Below are positions 55,395 to 63,809 of a stretch of DNA of 64,000 bases, piece after piece. The position numbers were made by a program, and so were the translations under genes. The notes under the pieces are model-generated. The model made no database searches, was not told the DNA's origin, and worked only from the letters and a program-made list of their open reading frames with translations. The DNA is from an uncultured Lachnospiraceae bacterium (GTDB lineage Bacteria > Bacillota > Clostridia > Lachnospirales > Lachnospiraceae), in contig CAJUED010000001.1 of assembly GCA_910585075.1 (NCBI GenBank), positions 124,001-188,000 of the forward strand, given 5' to 3'. How positions within the stretch are numbered: the stretch's first letter is position 1; every line of letters starts with the position of its first letter.

Positions 55395-56456
55395 TTAATT
55401 TCCTGAAACCTTATTATAAATTTCAAGCAGCATCTCCATATTTTTTTCTATAGAAAATTTTTCTTCCACTTTTTTCCGGGCGTTTACCCCCAGACATGCG
55501 CACAGCTGGTCATCCTCAAGCGCTTTTCTTATTCCATCCATTAAAGACTTGGCATCCTTTGGTCTGACCAGAATACCTGTCTGTCCATCTTCAATCATTT
55601 GGGGAATTCCCCCAACGTCACTGGCCACAATCGTACAGGAATAAGCCATTGCTTCCAGTATGGAAAGGGACTGTCCCTCAAAATAACTGGGCAAAACAAA
55701 TATGTCGCACTCTTTTAGATATTTCTTCTTTTCATCCCCTGTAATCCAACCTAAATCTGTTACAAGATTTGAGCTGTTGGCGGCAAGAACCTTTAACGCC
55801 TTATCCTCCCAGATTCCTCCCAGGTATAGCTGCATATCCGGATATTTTTCTGACAGTTCCCCCACACTTTTTAATAATTCCTCTATTCCCTTTGCCTTAC
55901 AAAGCCTTCCCAAAAATAAAAGCTTATGCCGGCCATATTGTTTTTCTACCGCTGGCGGTATCGGAATAGAGTCCGGAAAGACCGTAATCTTTTTTTCATC
56001 CACAATCCGGGAAAAAAAACGCTTCCCATCCGGTGACAACACAAGAAAGGCATCCGCCATAGACAAAGTTTTCTTAACCTGCAGTCTTCCCCGGTCGCCT
56101 AACTGCTGCCCGTAAAAGTTCTCAAAATCTCCCCCATGCTGATGAATCACCAGTTTCTTACGAAACAGCTTCGCCGCCTTAATAAAAAAAGATTTCCGGT
56201 AATAGCTGCTGTCGGAGGCTACATTTACATGCACAATCTGAAAAAAAGGTGCCTTGGCGCAAAACAGGAAAAGCGCCCCCACCGCCTTTAAGAGCTTTCG
56301 GAGCTTGCTTCCCTCCACCATTGTCCCTATATAGCACAAATCAATTTTCTCATCCAGTCCGGCCTCATAGTAATGATTCACCACGCCGGAAATCCCCCCG
56401 TGGACACTGCGGGCCGGGCCGACCATCAATACCTTTATCTTACTCTTTTTTCCCAT
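55395..56456 (-). CDS. GT4 family glycosyltransferase
   Basis: A 353-residue GT-B enzyme: VLMVGPARSVHGGISGVV at the N-terminus, LFLGRLCKAKGIEELL in the middle and FEGQSLSILEAMAYSCTIVAS with the EX7E-type glutamates near 265. It transfers a sugar from a nucleotide donor with retention. AAGGA precedes the ATG at 56456, which overlaps the GT17 gene by 22 bases. Confidence 0.88.
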   Translation of the reverse strand: MGKKSKIKVLMVGPARSVHGGISGVVNHYYEAGLDEKIDLCYIGTMVEGSKLRKLLKAVGALFLFCAKAPFFQIVHVNVASDSSYYRKSFFIKAAKLFRKKLVIHQHGGDFENFYGQQLGDRGRLQVKKTLSMADAFLVLSPDGKRFFSRIVDEKKITVFPDSIPIPPAVEKQYGRHKLLFLGRLCKAKGIEELLKSVGELSEKYPDMQLYLGGIWEDKALKVLAANSSNLVTDLGWITGDEKKKYLKECDIFVLPSYFEGQSLSILEAMAYSCTIVASDVGGIPQMIEDGQTGILVRPKDAKSLMDGIRKALEDDQLCACLGVNARKKVEEKFSIEKNMEMLLEIYNKVSGN

Positions 56457-57424
56457 CTGCAGTTCCTTTTTATCTTCCTGAACGCCTTTCTGCAAAACCG
56501 CCTCACATTCATGGAAATCCTTGTATAAACCAACTTGCCACCGCTGATAGGCGGCATAATCAAATAATCATATTCTTCTATATGGTCAAGCAAATATTTC
56601 GGGTAGCTTTCATCCACCTCCACCCGCTCAAACTTTGCCTCCCGTCCAAACATATCCTGTCCAAGAATCAGCCTGTCCTTTGCCTCCGCCAAAATGTCCT
56701 GATTGTTGTATTCCTGATGGGCCGCTGCCACCACCTTTGTGCCGATACGCCTGGACACATCTCTCTCCTGCCTGCTGCCCATGTAGCCAAAATGCCAGCC
56801 TCCGTCTGCCACACGCACCGCTCCGTCTGCCGTGGTTGAGGCCTCCCGCAGTCTGATGATGTCATTGGGCGGAATGCTTTTTTTACTGAATACCTTGGTC
56901 CCAAGCCACATTTTCCTCTCAACTCCCGGAAACTCTCCGGTGATGGAAAGCAGGCTCCCCGACACTTCCTCCATATTGATAAAGCAGTAGAACATTCTCT
57001 GGGCCAGATGGTAAATCTTATCAGGATCAAAATGTTCAATGATTTCCTTAAGAACCTTTGGATTGGGAATCTCGTCCACATCGCTGAGCATGATCACATC
57101 CTCGTCTGTGGCGTCCTTAAGCCCCCTCTCCAGGGCGTTTTTCTGAAAGTTATCCCGCACATGAGTGGTGCCCTCCACCGGGGAATTGTCCACAACAATA
57201 TACTCTATTTTCGGCAAAAACTCCTGAAACATGGCTTTATTTTTTTCAAAACAAAGTTCTTTAGGCTCCCCGGAGAATGTAACGGTTGCCTCCTCAATCA
57301 CGAATTTATCCACAATCGGATCCAGAATGTGAAGCCGCAGCTTTAAAATATCCAGTTCATTAAAAAAGGGAATGCAATCATATACCATCCGCCCATCCTC
57401 GCTTTTCTTTCCTTTTTCTACCAT
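56435..57424 (-). CDS. GT17 family glycosyltransferase
   Basis: A 329-residue protein starting, after a short charged leader, with MVYDCIPFFNELDILKLRL. It continues with FVIEEATVTFSGEPK, IMLSDVDEIPNP (metal site) and DGGWHFGYMG, the diagnostic pattern of GT17 (beta-1,4-mannosyl-glycoprotein N-acetylglucosaminyltransferase relatives), also seen in bacterial capsule loci. It likely adds N-acetylglucosamine or a similar sugar in beta linkage. Either the ATG at 57424 or an internal one twelve codons later could be used; both have plausible ribosome sites. Confidence 0.85.
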   Translation of the reverse strand: MVEKGKKSEDGRMVYDCIPFFNELDILKLRLHILDPIVDKFVIEEATVTFSGEPKELCFEKNKAMFQEFLPKIEYIVVDNSPVEGTTHVRDNFQKNALERGLKDATDEDVIMLSDVDEIPNPKVLKEIIEHFDPDKIYHLAQRMFYCFINMEEVSGSLLSITGEFPGVERKMWLGTKVFSKKSIPPNDIIRLREASTTADGAVRVADGGWHFGYMGSRQERDVSRRIGTKVVAAAHQEYNNQDILAEAKDRLILGQDMFGREAKFERVEVDESYPKYLLDHIEEYDYLIMPPISGGKLVYTRISMNVRRFCRKAFRKIKRNCRWEKRVR

Positions 57425-57427
57425 TTT

Positions 57428-58192
57428 TTAATGTCTCCAAAATAAGAGAGGTCTTATCATGGCTTTCAGCTTATTCAGTCTTCTCGTCCATGGATTCTCA
57501 AATTTGGGATACTGCGCATTCCTTCCCCACCATTTATGAAAGGCAAAAGGCGCATCCACATTAAGGGTCTCCGGCACCGGATGCTCATGTGCAAAGTACT
57601 TTGCCACCTCCACAGGCGCAATTTTCATACCGGCTTCCTCTATCTTGTGTTTATTCATGCAACACAGAAAAACATCCTCGTTGTAAACCCCGTCTTCATC
57701 CTTTTCCCACACAAGTTCCGCCTGCCTTGGAAATTCCAAAAGCCGTTTGCTCCGCAGGGAAACACTGTTCCCTACTCTGCACAGATTTCCATAAATATCG
57801 TGAAAACAATGCCGCTTCCCCTTTTCCGGCACAGGCCAGGGGGAGCCGATGTAATCATACAAAAGAAACTCGTCCCGCCACTTTTCCGGGTGAACCACAT
57901 AGCCGTCATAGTGAACCAGCATGACATAATCCGTATCAATATAATCCCCAAACTCGTATACCATTTTATAGTTAAAGCAGTCGATATCCGTCAGTTTCGA
58001 GGTGTGCTTATAAGTAATCCCCTTTGGCAGAAAAAGCGGTTTTCTGTGGGTAACCAGGACCACCTGTCCGAATTCAATTCCCTGCATGCTGTATTCCAGC
58101 GCCTTTATAGTTTCGTATACCTTCACGCTTGTCATAGCCGCCAAGGTAACATTGGGCAGCTTCAATTTACCGCCATTTTTTATCTTCTCCAT
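57428..58192 (-). CDS. DUF5672-type putative glycosyltransferase
   Basis: A 254-residue soluble protein with VTLAAMTSVKVYETIKALEYS at the start, VMLVHYDGYVVHPEKW, DYIGSPWPV, GNSVSLRSKRLL and NEDVFLCCM, the set of motifs of the DUF5672 family, which has a GT-A-like layout. It probably transfers a sugar in the cytoplasm. The ATG at 58192 is chosen over a TTG eleven codons upstream. It is followed after three bases by the GT17 gene. Confidence 0.78.
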   Translation of the reverse strand: MEKIKNGGKLKLPNVTLAAMTSVKVYETIKALEYSMQGIEFGQVVLVTHRKPLFLPKGITYKHTSKLTDIDCFNYKMVYEFGDYIDTDYVMLVHYDGYVVHPEKWRDEFLLYDYIGSPWPVPEKGKRHCFHDIYGNLCRVGNSVSLRSKRLLEFPRQAELVWEKDEDGVYNEDVFLCCMNKHKIEEAGMKIAPVEVAKYFAHEHPVPETLNVDAPFAFHKWWGRNAQYPKFENPWTRRLNKLKAMIRPLLFWRH

Positions 58193-58284
58193 ATTCCCAA
58201 ATTTCCCTCTATGCCGCCGTATCAACTGACAGATTCAGGGATTTTTCTTCGAACTTTTATTCCTGTCCATACGTCAGCTTATTT

Positions 58285-59331
58285 TTATTCATAAACGGTT
58301 CCGTTCTGCTTTCGCAGTCTTCTAATCACTGCCCGCCATACTTTTTTCAGGTAAAACCATGCATATATACGCCTTCTTCTGATATCCTGAAAAAAATATT
58401 TTACCTTGCCCGGCCTGCAGTTTCTCTCCGCATACTTTTTCGAATTTTTCTTATATTCTTTAAGCTCCCGTCTACATTCCTCCGCCGTAAACAGCCGTCC
58501 TTTTCTGTCCATATAGTGGAAAAGGCTGTAAATATTCTGCTCCGACGCCCAATACCCATCCGACACATTATGCCGGGCCCAGTATTTAGGGGCTATGGCA
58601 AACTTCAAGGTTTCACTGGTATGGGCCGGCAGGCAGGCAAATGAGGAATTGGAAAGCAATAAATAATGGGCATTTTTTAGTGTTACATAGTCTTTCCCTA
58701 TATCAAAATGATGGGCCGGAATCCCCGGAAGCATCTTTCCTGCCGTTTCCACATCATCTGTCACAATCATAAACTCCATATCGGGACGGATTTTCTTCAT
58801 CTCTTTTATGCCGTGAATCCAATATTTCTTATCAATGAGAAGCTCCGGGCTTCCTGTATATTCCCCACCTCTCATATTGATAATACAGAGGTTTTCCCGG
58901 CTGTACTCATAGGAATCATATTCAGGTTTTACCTTAAGCCACTCTTTCACCTTTTCAAGATGCTTTATAAAATAAGATTCATCCTGCATATTTCCATAAA
59001 TCAGCGTGTTATCCTCCACATGGCGCAACCCCTCATCGGCCCCGGCTATGTAGCAGCCGTGCTCCATGTCGTGTTTGGAATTTCCTATAAAAAGGCGCAC
59101 TTCCTTATCGTCATACCGCTTAAAATTTTTCTTCTCCTCCTGGGAAATGGCATGTCCCAGATCCATATCCATAAAATACATTCCCCGGTTACTGTGAATA
59201 TTTACAGCCAGCCTCTCCTGCCCTGCCGTACCGAACTCATATCCGTTTTCTTCCGCCACTGCTCTTGCGGTCACGTAGCAAAACAGCTGGTTTCCAAGGC
59301 CCTGACCGTTGATAAATTCCGTTCCTACCAT
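58285..59331 (-). CDS. Divergent GT11-like fucosyltransferase-family protein (3 of 3)
   Basis: A 348-residue protein starting FINGQGLGNQLFCYVTARAVAEE, the GxGNQ motif of GT11. The donor motif normally HxRRxD reads IINMRGGEY, and the C-terminal LLSNSSFACLPAHTSETLKFAIAPKYWAR replaces the usual SSFSFWG. It is probably an active but altered transferase, perhaps for a sugar other than fucose, or a degenerate enzyme. GGG AACATA precedes the ATG at 59331. A basic tail (RRRRIYAWFYLKK) may bind the membrane. Confidence 0.7.
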   Translation of the reverse strand: MVGTEFINGQGLGNQLFCYVTARAVAEENGYEFGTAGQERLAVNIHSNRGMYFMDMDLGHAISQEEKKNFKRYDDKEVRLFIGNSKHDMEHGCYIAGADEGLRHVEDNTLIYGNMQDESYFIKHLEKVKEWLKVKPEYDSYEYSRENLCIINMRGGEYTGSPELLIDKKYWIHGIKEMKKIRPDMEFMIVTDDVETAGKMLPGIPAHHFDIGKDYVTLKNAHYLLLSNSSFACLPAHTSETLKFAIAPKYWARHNVSDGYWASEQNIYSLFHYMDRKGRLFTAEECRRELKEYKKNSKKYAERNCRPGKVKYFFQDIRRRRIYAWFYLKKVWRAVIRRLRKQNGTVYE

Positions 59332-59474
59332 TATGTTCCCATCTTCTTCCTTATCTTTTTCCCATACACTCACGCAAAAGACTTGTCCGGCAATCCTTCC
59401 GAAAGCTTAATACTTACCTCTTTGCTTTTAAAAACAATCTAAACTCTGCAAAGCACACTATTTTCCGAACAATA

Positions 59475-59507
59475 TTTCACACCGGTTCGGTCATTTTCAC
59501 ACCGGTT
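59475..59507. repeat. Two direct copies of TTTCACACCGGTT
   Basis: The 13-base word occurs at 59475-59487 and 59495-59507, 20 bases apart, just past the ABC exporter and overlapping its stop. About two helical turns of spacing could suit a dimeric regulator, but no promoter is evident beside it. Confidence 0.5.
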
Positions 59508-61270
59508 TATAAAGTAGTCTCTACCAATTTCTCATTTTCAACCTTATATATCATATCACATTTTTCAATGGTATTTAATCTGTGGGCAATAATAATCATG
59601 GTTTTCTTCCCATGGAAACTGTTAATCGCCTCCATAACCGCCGCCTCCGTGTCATTGTCAAGAGCTGAGGTGGCCTCGTCAAACACCAGAATTTCAGGAT
59701 CATTGTAAAGGGCTCTTGCGATACCGATACGCTGTCTTTGGCCTCCCGAAAGGCGTACGCCCCGGTCCCCGATTGTTGTATCCAGACCTTCCGGAAGCTC
59801 CTCTATAAATTCTTTCAGCTGTGCCTCCTCAAGCACCTCCCAGAGCCTCTTTTCATCAATCTTATCCGCATCAATTCCGAAGGCGATATTATCCCTGATG
59901 GACTCGTCGATCAGATAAATGGACTGGGGAATATATCCCACTTGGGCAAGCCACGACTCATAGTTTTTAAAGATATCCACACCGTCACAGGTAATTTCCC
60001 CTTCCTGGGCATGTAAAAGTCCTAAAAGCACATCCACAATCGTAGACTTTCCGGCGCCGGAAGCACCGATAATTCCTACCGACTTCCCCTTTGGTACTAC
60101 CATATGGGCATCCTTAAATATAGCCTTGTCCGAATCCGGATAATGAAAACTGATATGATTCAGCTCTATCTTATCCTCAAGTTTTAACTTCTCAGCCTGC
60201 GAGTTTGCCTTCCGCTCGGCTAACATAGCGTCCGTCTTCATGCCCTCCTGCAGATTCTCATAGACAAAATCAAGACAGGGCTGATTATAGGCTATCTCCG
60301 TAATATAGGTATTGATTCTGTTTACGCTGGGAAGCACCCTGATTGCCGCCACGCCAAAGGCCGCTATGGTTTCCATAATCGCCCCCACATTTCCGCCGCC
60401 TTTGATATAAACCGCCAGAAAAGATAAGATACTGACAATGAATACCGTCTCAATCAAAAGCCTGGGACTGTTGTTTAAAACCGCATAATTGCGCGCTACA
60501 TCCGCTCCCACTCTGCCGGTTTCATAATAATTTCTCACAAAAAATTCTTCCCTGTTTAAAACCTTTACATCCTTAAGCCCGTAAGTTGCCTGGATCCTCC
60601 ACTTGGCAATCCTTGACTGCAAAGCCTGATTCCTGGCCCCTATCTTATTGAGCCTTGGCTTAAACACTTTAATAATAAACAACGTCAGTAAGCCAAAAAC
60701 CACAAGGATAAACAATGTCATCATTGCATCCTGCCACAATAATACAAAGAAAATCAGTAATGTCACCACCACCTCGCTGGCCAGTTGCAGCATGGATAAA
60801 ATCAATGCGAAGGTCTGTGGGATATCGCTGTCCGTAATACGAAAAACCGTGGGAATATCCGCCCCAAGATATTTTTCGTAAGGCCTGTTTAAAAATTCCG
60901 CCATTACACGGCTGATCATTTTATTCCGGTTCTGGGTAATAAAAGAATTCTGTTTATAGGTTAAAAACAGAATGTAAAGATTTTTAATCACATAAATGGC
61001 CATCAGTGCAAATAAGAGCGTCAGCGTCATCTGCCCCACGTCTCTGATATGCAGCATATCACACAAATTCCCTAAAATGGCATATTTCTCAACATATCCC
61101 TGGAGTTTCTCCGGCATCAAAAGCGCATCCACCACAGGAATCATGGCTCCGACACCCAGAGTTTCCAAAAGGCCCCCGATAAAAATCATGACGCCCAGAA
61201 TTACCAACTGTATTTTTTGTTTTCTGTCAAAAATAGATCTGATTTTGCCAAACATACTTGTCTTTTTCAT
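59507..61270 (-). CDS. ABC exporter/flippase, PglK/MsbA-like (copy 2)
   Basis: A 587-residue half-transporter: six helices (about 15-320), then an ATPase domain with GASGAGKSTIVDVLLG near 400, VRLSGGQRQRIGIARAL near 505 and LVFDEATSALDNDTEAAVMEAI near 530. It is a clear paralogue of the exporter at 30059, sharing the start (KIRSIFDRKQKIQLV against KLNYIFNKRQKIQLV). It likely flips a lipid-linked oligosaccharide. GAGGG precedes the ATG. The gene before it belongs to the DUF4956 trio, so it marks the start of the glycan locus. Confidence 0.87.
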   Translation of the reverse strand: MKKTSMFGKIRSIFDRKQKIQLVILGVMIFIGGLLETLGVGAMIPVVDALLMPEKLQGYVEKYAILGNLCDMLHIRDVGQMTLTLLFALMAIYVIKNLYILFLTYKQNSFITQNRNKMISRVMAEFLNRPYEKYLGADIPTVFRITDSDIPQTFALILSMLQLASEVVVTLLIFFVLLWQDAMMTLFILVVFGLLTLFIIKVFKPRLNKIGARNQALQSRIAKWRIQATYGLKDVKVLNREEFFVRNYYETGRVGADVARNYAVLNNSPRLLIETVFIVSILSFLAVYIKGGGNVGAIMETIAAFGVAAIRVLPSVNRINTYITEIAYNQPCLDFVYENLQEGMKTDAMLAERKANSQAEKLKLEDKIELNHISFHYPDSDKAIFKDAHMVVPKGKSVGIIGASGAGKSTIVDVLLGLLHAQEGEITCDGVDIFKNYESWLAQVGYIPQSIYLIDESIRDNIAFGIDADKIDEKRLWEVLEEAQLKEFIEELPEGLDTTIGDRGVRLSGGQRQRIGIARALYNDPEILVFDEATSALDNDTEAAVMEAINSFHGKKTMIIIAHRLNTIEKCDMIYKVENEKLVETTL

Positions 61271-61274
61271 GAAA

Positions 61275-61330
61275 ATCCCTCATGCTGCCAACGGCCCCGC
61301 AATATACTACATATGCGACACGTAGTATAC
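61275..61330. repeat. Copy B of the duplicated intergenic element
   Basis: Partner of 29917-29976. Here the inverted repeat is perfect: ATACTAC and GTAGTAT around an 11-base loop. It ends a few bases before the start of the ABC exporter and includes its upstream region. Confidence 0.6.
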
Positions 61331-61363
61331 CTATTTTCCTTTACCTAACCGTGTATCACCTTT

Positions 61364-62038
61364 TCAGAGAACATCATCCGAATCGTACTCCATTAATGAA
61401 AAACGTTCAACAGCTTCTTCCTGCTCCATATCATACGCCAGATCCCCGGCTTCTTTTATCACAATTTCAAAAACATAATCCATTCCCTTTTCCGTATAAT
61501 TCCTGCTTTTTATCCGATATCTTCTGGTGTTTTTCTCCAGCAGTTTCTTTATTTTTTCTTCTTCTTGCGCCGACTTGCAATGCAGTACCAGAATATGGGA
61601 TTTCATCCTTCTGTTCACGTGTCCAAGCACTACCAAGGCTATCGTTGCTACAAGAGAAGTGATTACCGCCATCTCGTAGAGCTGGCAGCCGCAAATAATT
61701 CCAATGTGAATCGACCAGAGAATAAAGATTAAGTCCACCGGATCCTTCACCGCCGTCCTGAAACGGATAATTGCCAAAGCCCCTATCGTTCCCAAGGTGA
61801 TTACCAGATTAGACTGCAGGCACAAAATAATTGTGGATATGAAAAGAGGAAGCACTGCAATCGCTATATTAAACGCCTTATTATAAAGGGAACGGTGCAG
61901 AACCACCTGGTATACAATAAACTCATATAATGCCAACAGTCCCGCTACGAACACCACTGACAATACCATTGACGTGGTAATTTCCTGGTTTTGTAAACTG
62001 TCTATAATATGACTTGCTACCGCCTGAATAAGATTCAT
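61364..62038 (-). CDS. DUF4956 membrane protein
   Basis: A 224-residue protein with four to five helices in the first 150 residues and a C-terminal cytoplasmic alpha/beta domain. LVITLGTIGALAIIRFRTAVKDPVDLIFILWSI is the hallmark of DUF4956. The family commonly sits beside VTC-domain and CotH proteins, as here, and is thought to take part in a membrane polyphosphate or protein-modification process; the exact role is unknown. AAGGAGAG precedes the ATG. Confidence 0.88.
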   Translation of the reverse strand: MNLIQAVASHIIDSLQNQEITTSMVLSVVFVAGLLALYEFIVYQVVLHRSLYNKAFNIAIAVLPLFISTIILCLQSNLVITLGTIGALAIIRFRTAVKDPVDLIFILWSIHIGIICGCQLYEMAVITSLVATIALVVLGHVNRRMKSHILVLHCKSAQEEEKIKKLLEKNTRRYRIKSRNYTEKGMDYVFEIVIKEAGDLAYDMEQEEAVERFSLMEYDSDDVL

Positions 62039-62093
62039 TCTTCTCTCCTTATATAATCTGCCGGCTTTTAGCCTTACCTGCTTGAAAGTCTTG

Positions 62094-63809
62094 TCAGTTG
62101 TAGTTTTTTAAAATTTCTGTAAGATAGCCTTTTCTTTCATAAAAAAATTTTTTCAGTTCTTCTATCCCTGCCTCAAAGTCCATTAAAGAATCATCATTAT
62201 AAAAACGCCTGTCGTTTTCCCGCATAGGTTCGGCCATGAATTCTCTGTATTCGTCCAGTTTTTCCTCCATGGCACCTGCTTCAAATACTGTATCCGCCAG
62301 TTCTTCTATTCTTTGAAGCAAACGACCTCTGAACATTCCGTTTGTCATCATATTTTCAAGCATTTCATCAGCACTCACGGCCAGGTCTACGGTATCCTTC
62401 TCCGGCTGGAAACCCATGGAATTAAAATCATATACCATCCATCTCCATTTTCCGTCTCCATAGGGGCCCGCTTCTTTCTTTTTTGTCCTCCAACAGGCAA
62501 AATTCCCTACCGGCCAATCAACTTCCCTCGCCGTATAAAGCATAACCGCACAATAATCAATATAGCTTTCCATATCAATCATCTGGCATACCTTATCATA
62601 GTTCTCATCCTCTGTCAGATCACTTTCCGAGCAGAATTCTACCATTTTCCTGTAATAGTTATAGTCATCTTCCTCGCCTTCCGCAAGATTTCCCGCTTTT
62701 ATCATGATCACATTATCTTTATTCACTCCATAGTAGTATTCCAGATAGCGGGTATCATATCTCTCGCTCAACCAATAAAGTCCCCAATATTCCCCATTCA
62801 AAAACATCACACAAGGCTGATAATTTATACTGCCAACCTTTAAATCCCTGATTGCATTGCTGATCAGATAATCTTTTACCTTCATCCGCACGTCGTTTCC
62901 GCCCTGAAAAAGAGTTAGGGATGAAGCCAGATATCCTGTTTCGAAAAAATCCTTCTCAAAAAATTTATTTCCATCATATTCTTTTCTGGCGTACAAGTTC
63001 AGGCTTTTCGGGTTGTATGCCCTTGTGCTGACCCCATGAATGCGTATTCCACATTCCTGTTCCAAAACAGGTTGTCCTGAGGAATCAAAAAATTGGCTCA
63101 CTGCTTTTCTCTCCCATTTAATTCCCCTGTTTTTATAATTCGCAAGCCATTGCGACCAAGAAGATTCCCGAAAAATATAGATGCTCTTATCCCTGTATTC
63201 TTTTACATAATCATCGTAATCTCTCCCTGCCACATAAATACCGGTTTCATAGTCGAAAAGATTGACGGAATCCGTTACCAGACTGAGTATATTCATTCCT
63301 TCATATCCATCTTTATCAGAAAATCCAACAAAGTAAGTTGCAGTTTTCATATCTCTGCATTGCCCGGATTTGTCATAAAGAGCTGCGCGCACCACAGTCG
63401 CCTTATCAATCTTATAATCTGGCACCTGATATCCCGGCGAAGGTTCATCCGTACTTATTTTATCCACTGAATCCTCATCAAATCCCACAGAGACATCTGT
63501 TCTCATAGAATAGGTGTTATCCTTTGCGGTAGCGTCCGTTATCAAAATAGGTCCTTCATATTTTAATGAGCTTTGATTCGGTGTTGTTCCATCCAGTGTA
63601 TAATAAATTGTCCCCGCATCTGCTGACAGTTCCAATTCAAAATCAGACTCATAAAATCCCGATTCTTCGGAAAAAGATAAGCTGAAATTTCCTTCATTCA
63701 GCGTAATTTCTTCGCCCTTAGCCAAAAGCGCCTCAAACAGAATCAGCACAGTCACAATCAGCATGCTTCCTGCTATGAAAACTCCTTTTTTCCTTGTACG
63801 AAATCTCAT
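62094..63809 (-). CDS. CotH-family protein with chitobiase/Fn3-like N-domain
   Basis: A 571-residue exported protein with a membrane anchor or signal (about 9-29), a small beta domain with GTIYYTLDGTTPNQSS (chitobiase C-terminal/Fn3-associated type, 50-100) and a CotH kinase-like domain: GIRIHGVSTRAYNPKSLNLYAR, FLNGEYWGLYWLSERYD and WRWMVYDFNSMGF. CotH proteins are atypical kinases first known in spore coats. The motif that usually reads DLD/DND is DFN here, keeping the aspartate. The ATG follows the TAG of the VTC gene with no gap. Confidence 0.88.
   Translation of the reverse strand: MRFRTRKKGVFIAGSMLIVTVLILFEALLAKGEEITLNEGNFSLSFSEESGFYESDFELELSADAGTIYYTLDGTTPNQSSLKYEGPILITDATAKDNTYSMRTDVSVGFDEDSVDKISTDEPSPGYQVPDYKIDKATVVRAALYDKSGQCRDMKTATYFVGFSDKDGYEGMNILSLVTDSVNLFDYETGIYVAGRDYDDYVKEYRDKSIYIFRESSWSQWLANYKNRGIKWERKAVSQFFDSSGQPVLEQECGIRIHGVSTRAYNPKSLNLYARKEYDGNKFFEKDFFETGYLASSLTLFQGGNDVRMKVKDYLISNAIRDLKVGSINYQPCVMFLNGEYWGLYWLSERYDTRYLEYYYGVNKDNVIMIKAGNLAEGEEDDYNYYRKMVEFCSESDLTEDENYDKVCQMIDMESYIDYCAVMLYTAREVDWPVGNFACWRTKKKEAGPYGDGKWRWMVYDFNSMGFQPEKDTVDLAVSADEMLENMMTNGMFRGRLLQRIEELADTVFEAGAMEEKLDEYREFMAEPMRENDRRFYNDDSLMDFEAGIEELKKFFYERKGYLTEILKNYN

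Noticed and set aside
57536..58294. Long plus-strand frame of 252 codons
   Set aside because: It is a shadow of the DUF5672 gene, which has clear motifs on the minus strand.
58708..59442. Long plus-strand frame of 244 codons
   Set aside because: It is antisense to the GT11-like gene; codon pattern reflects the opposite strand.
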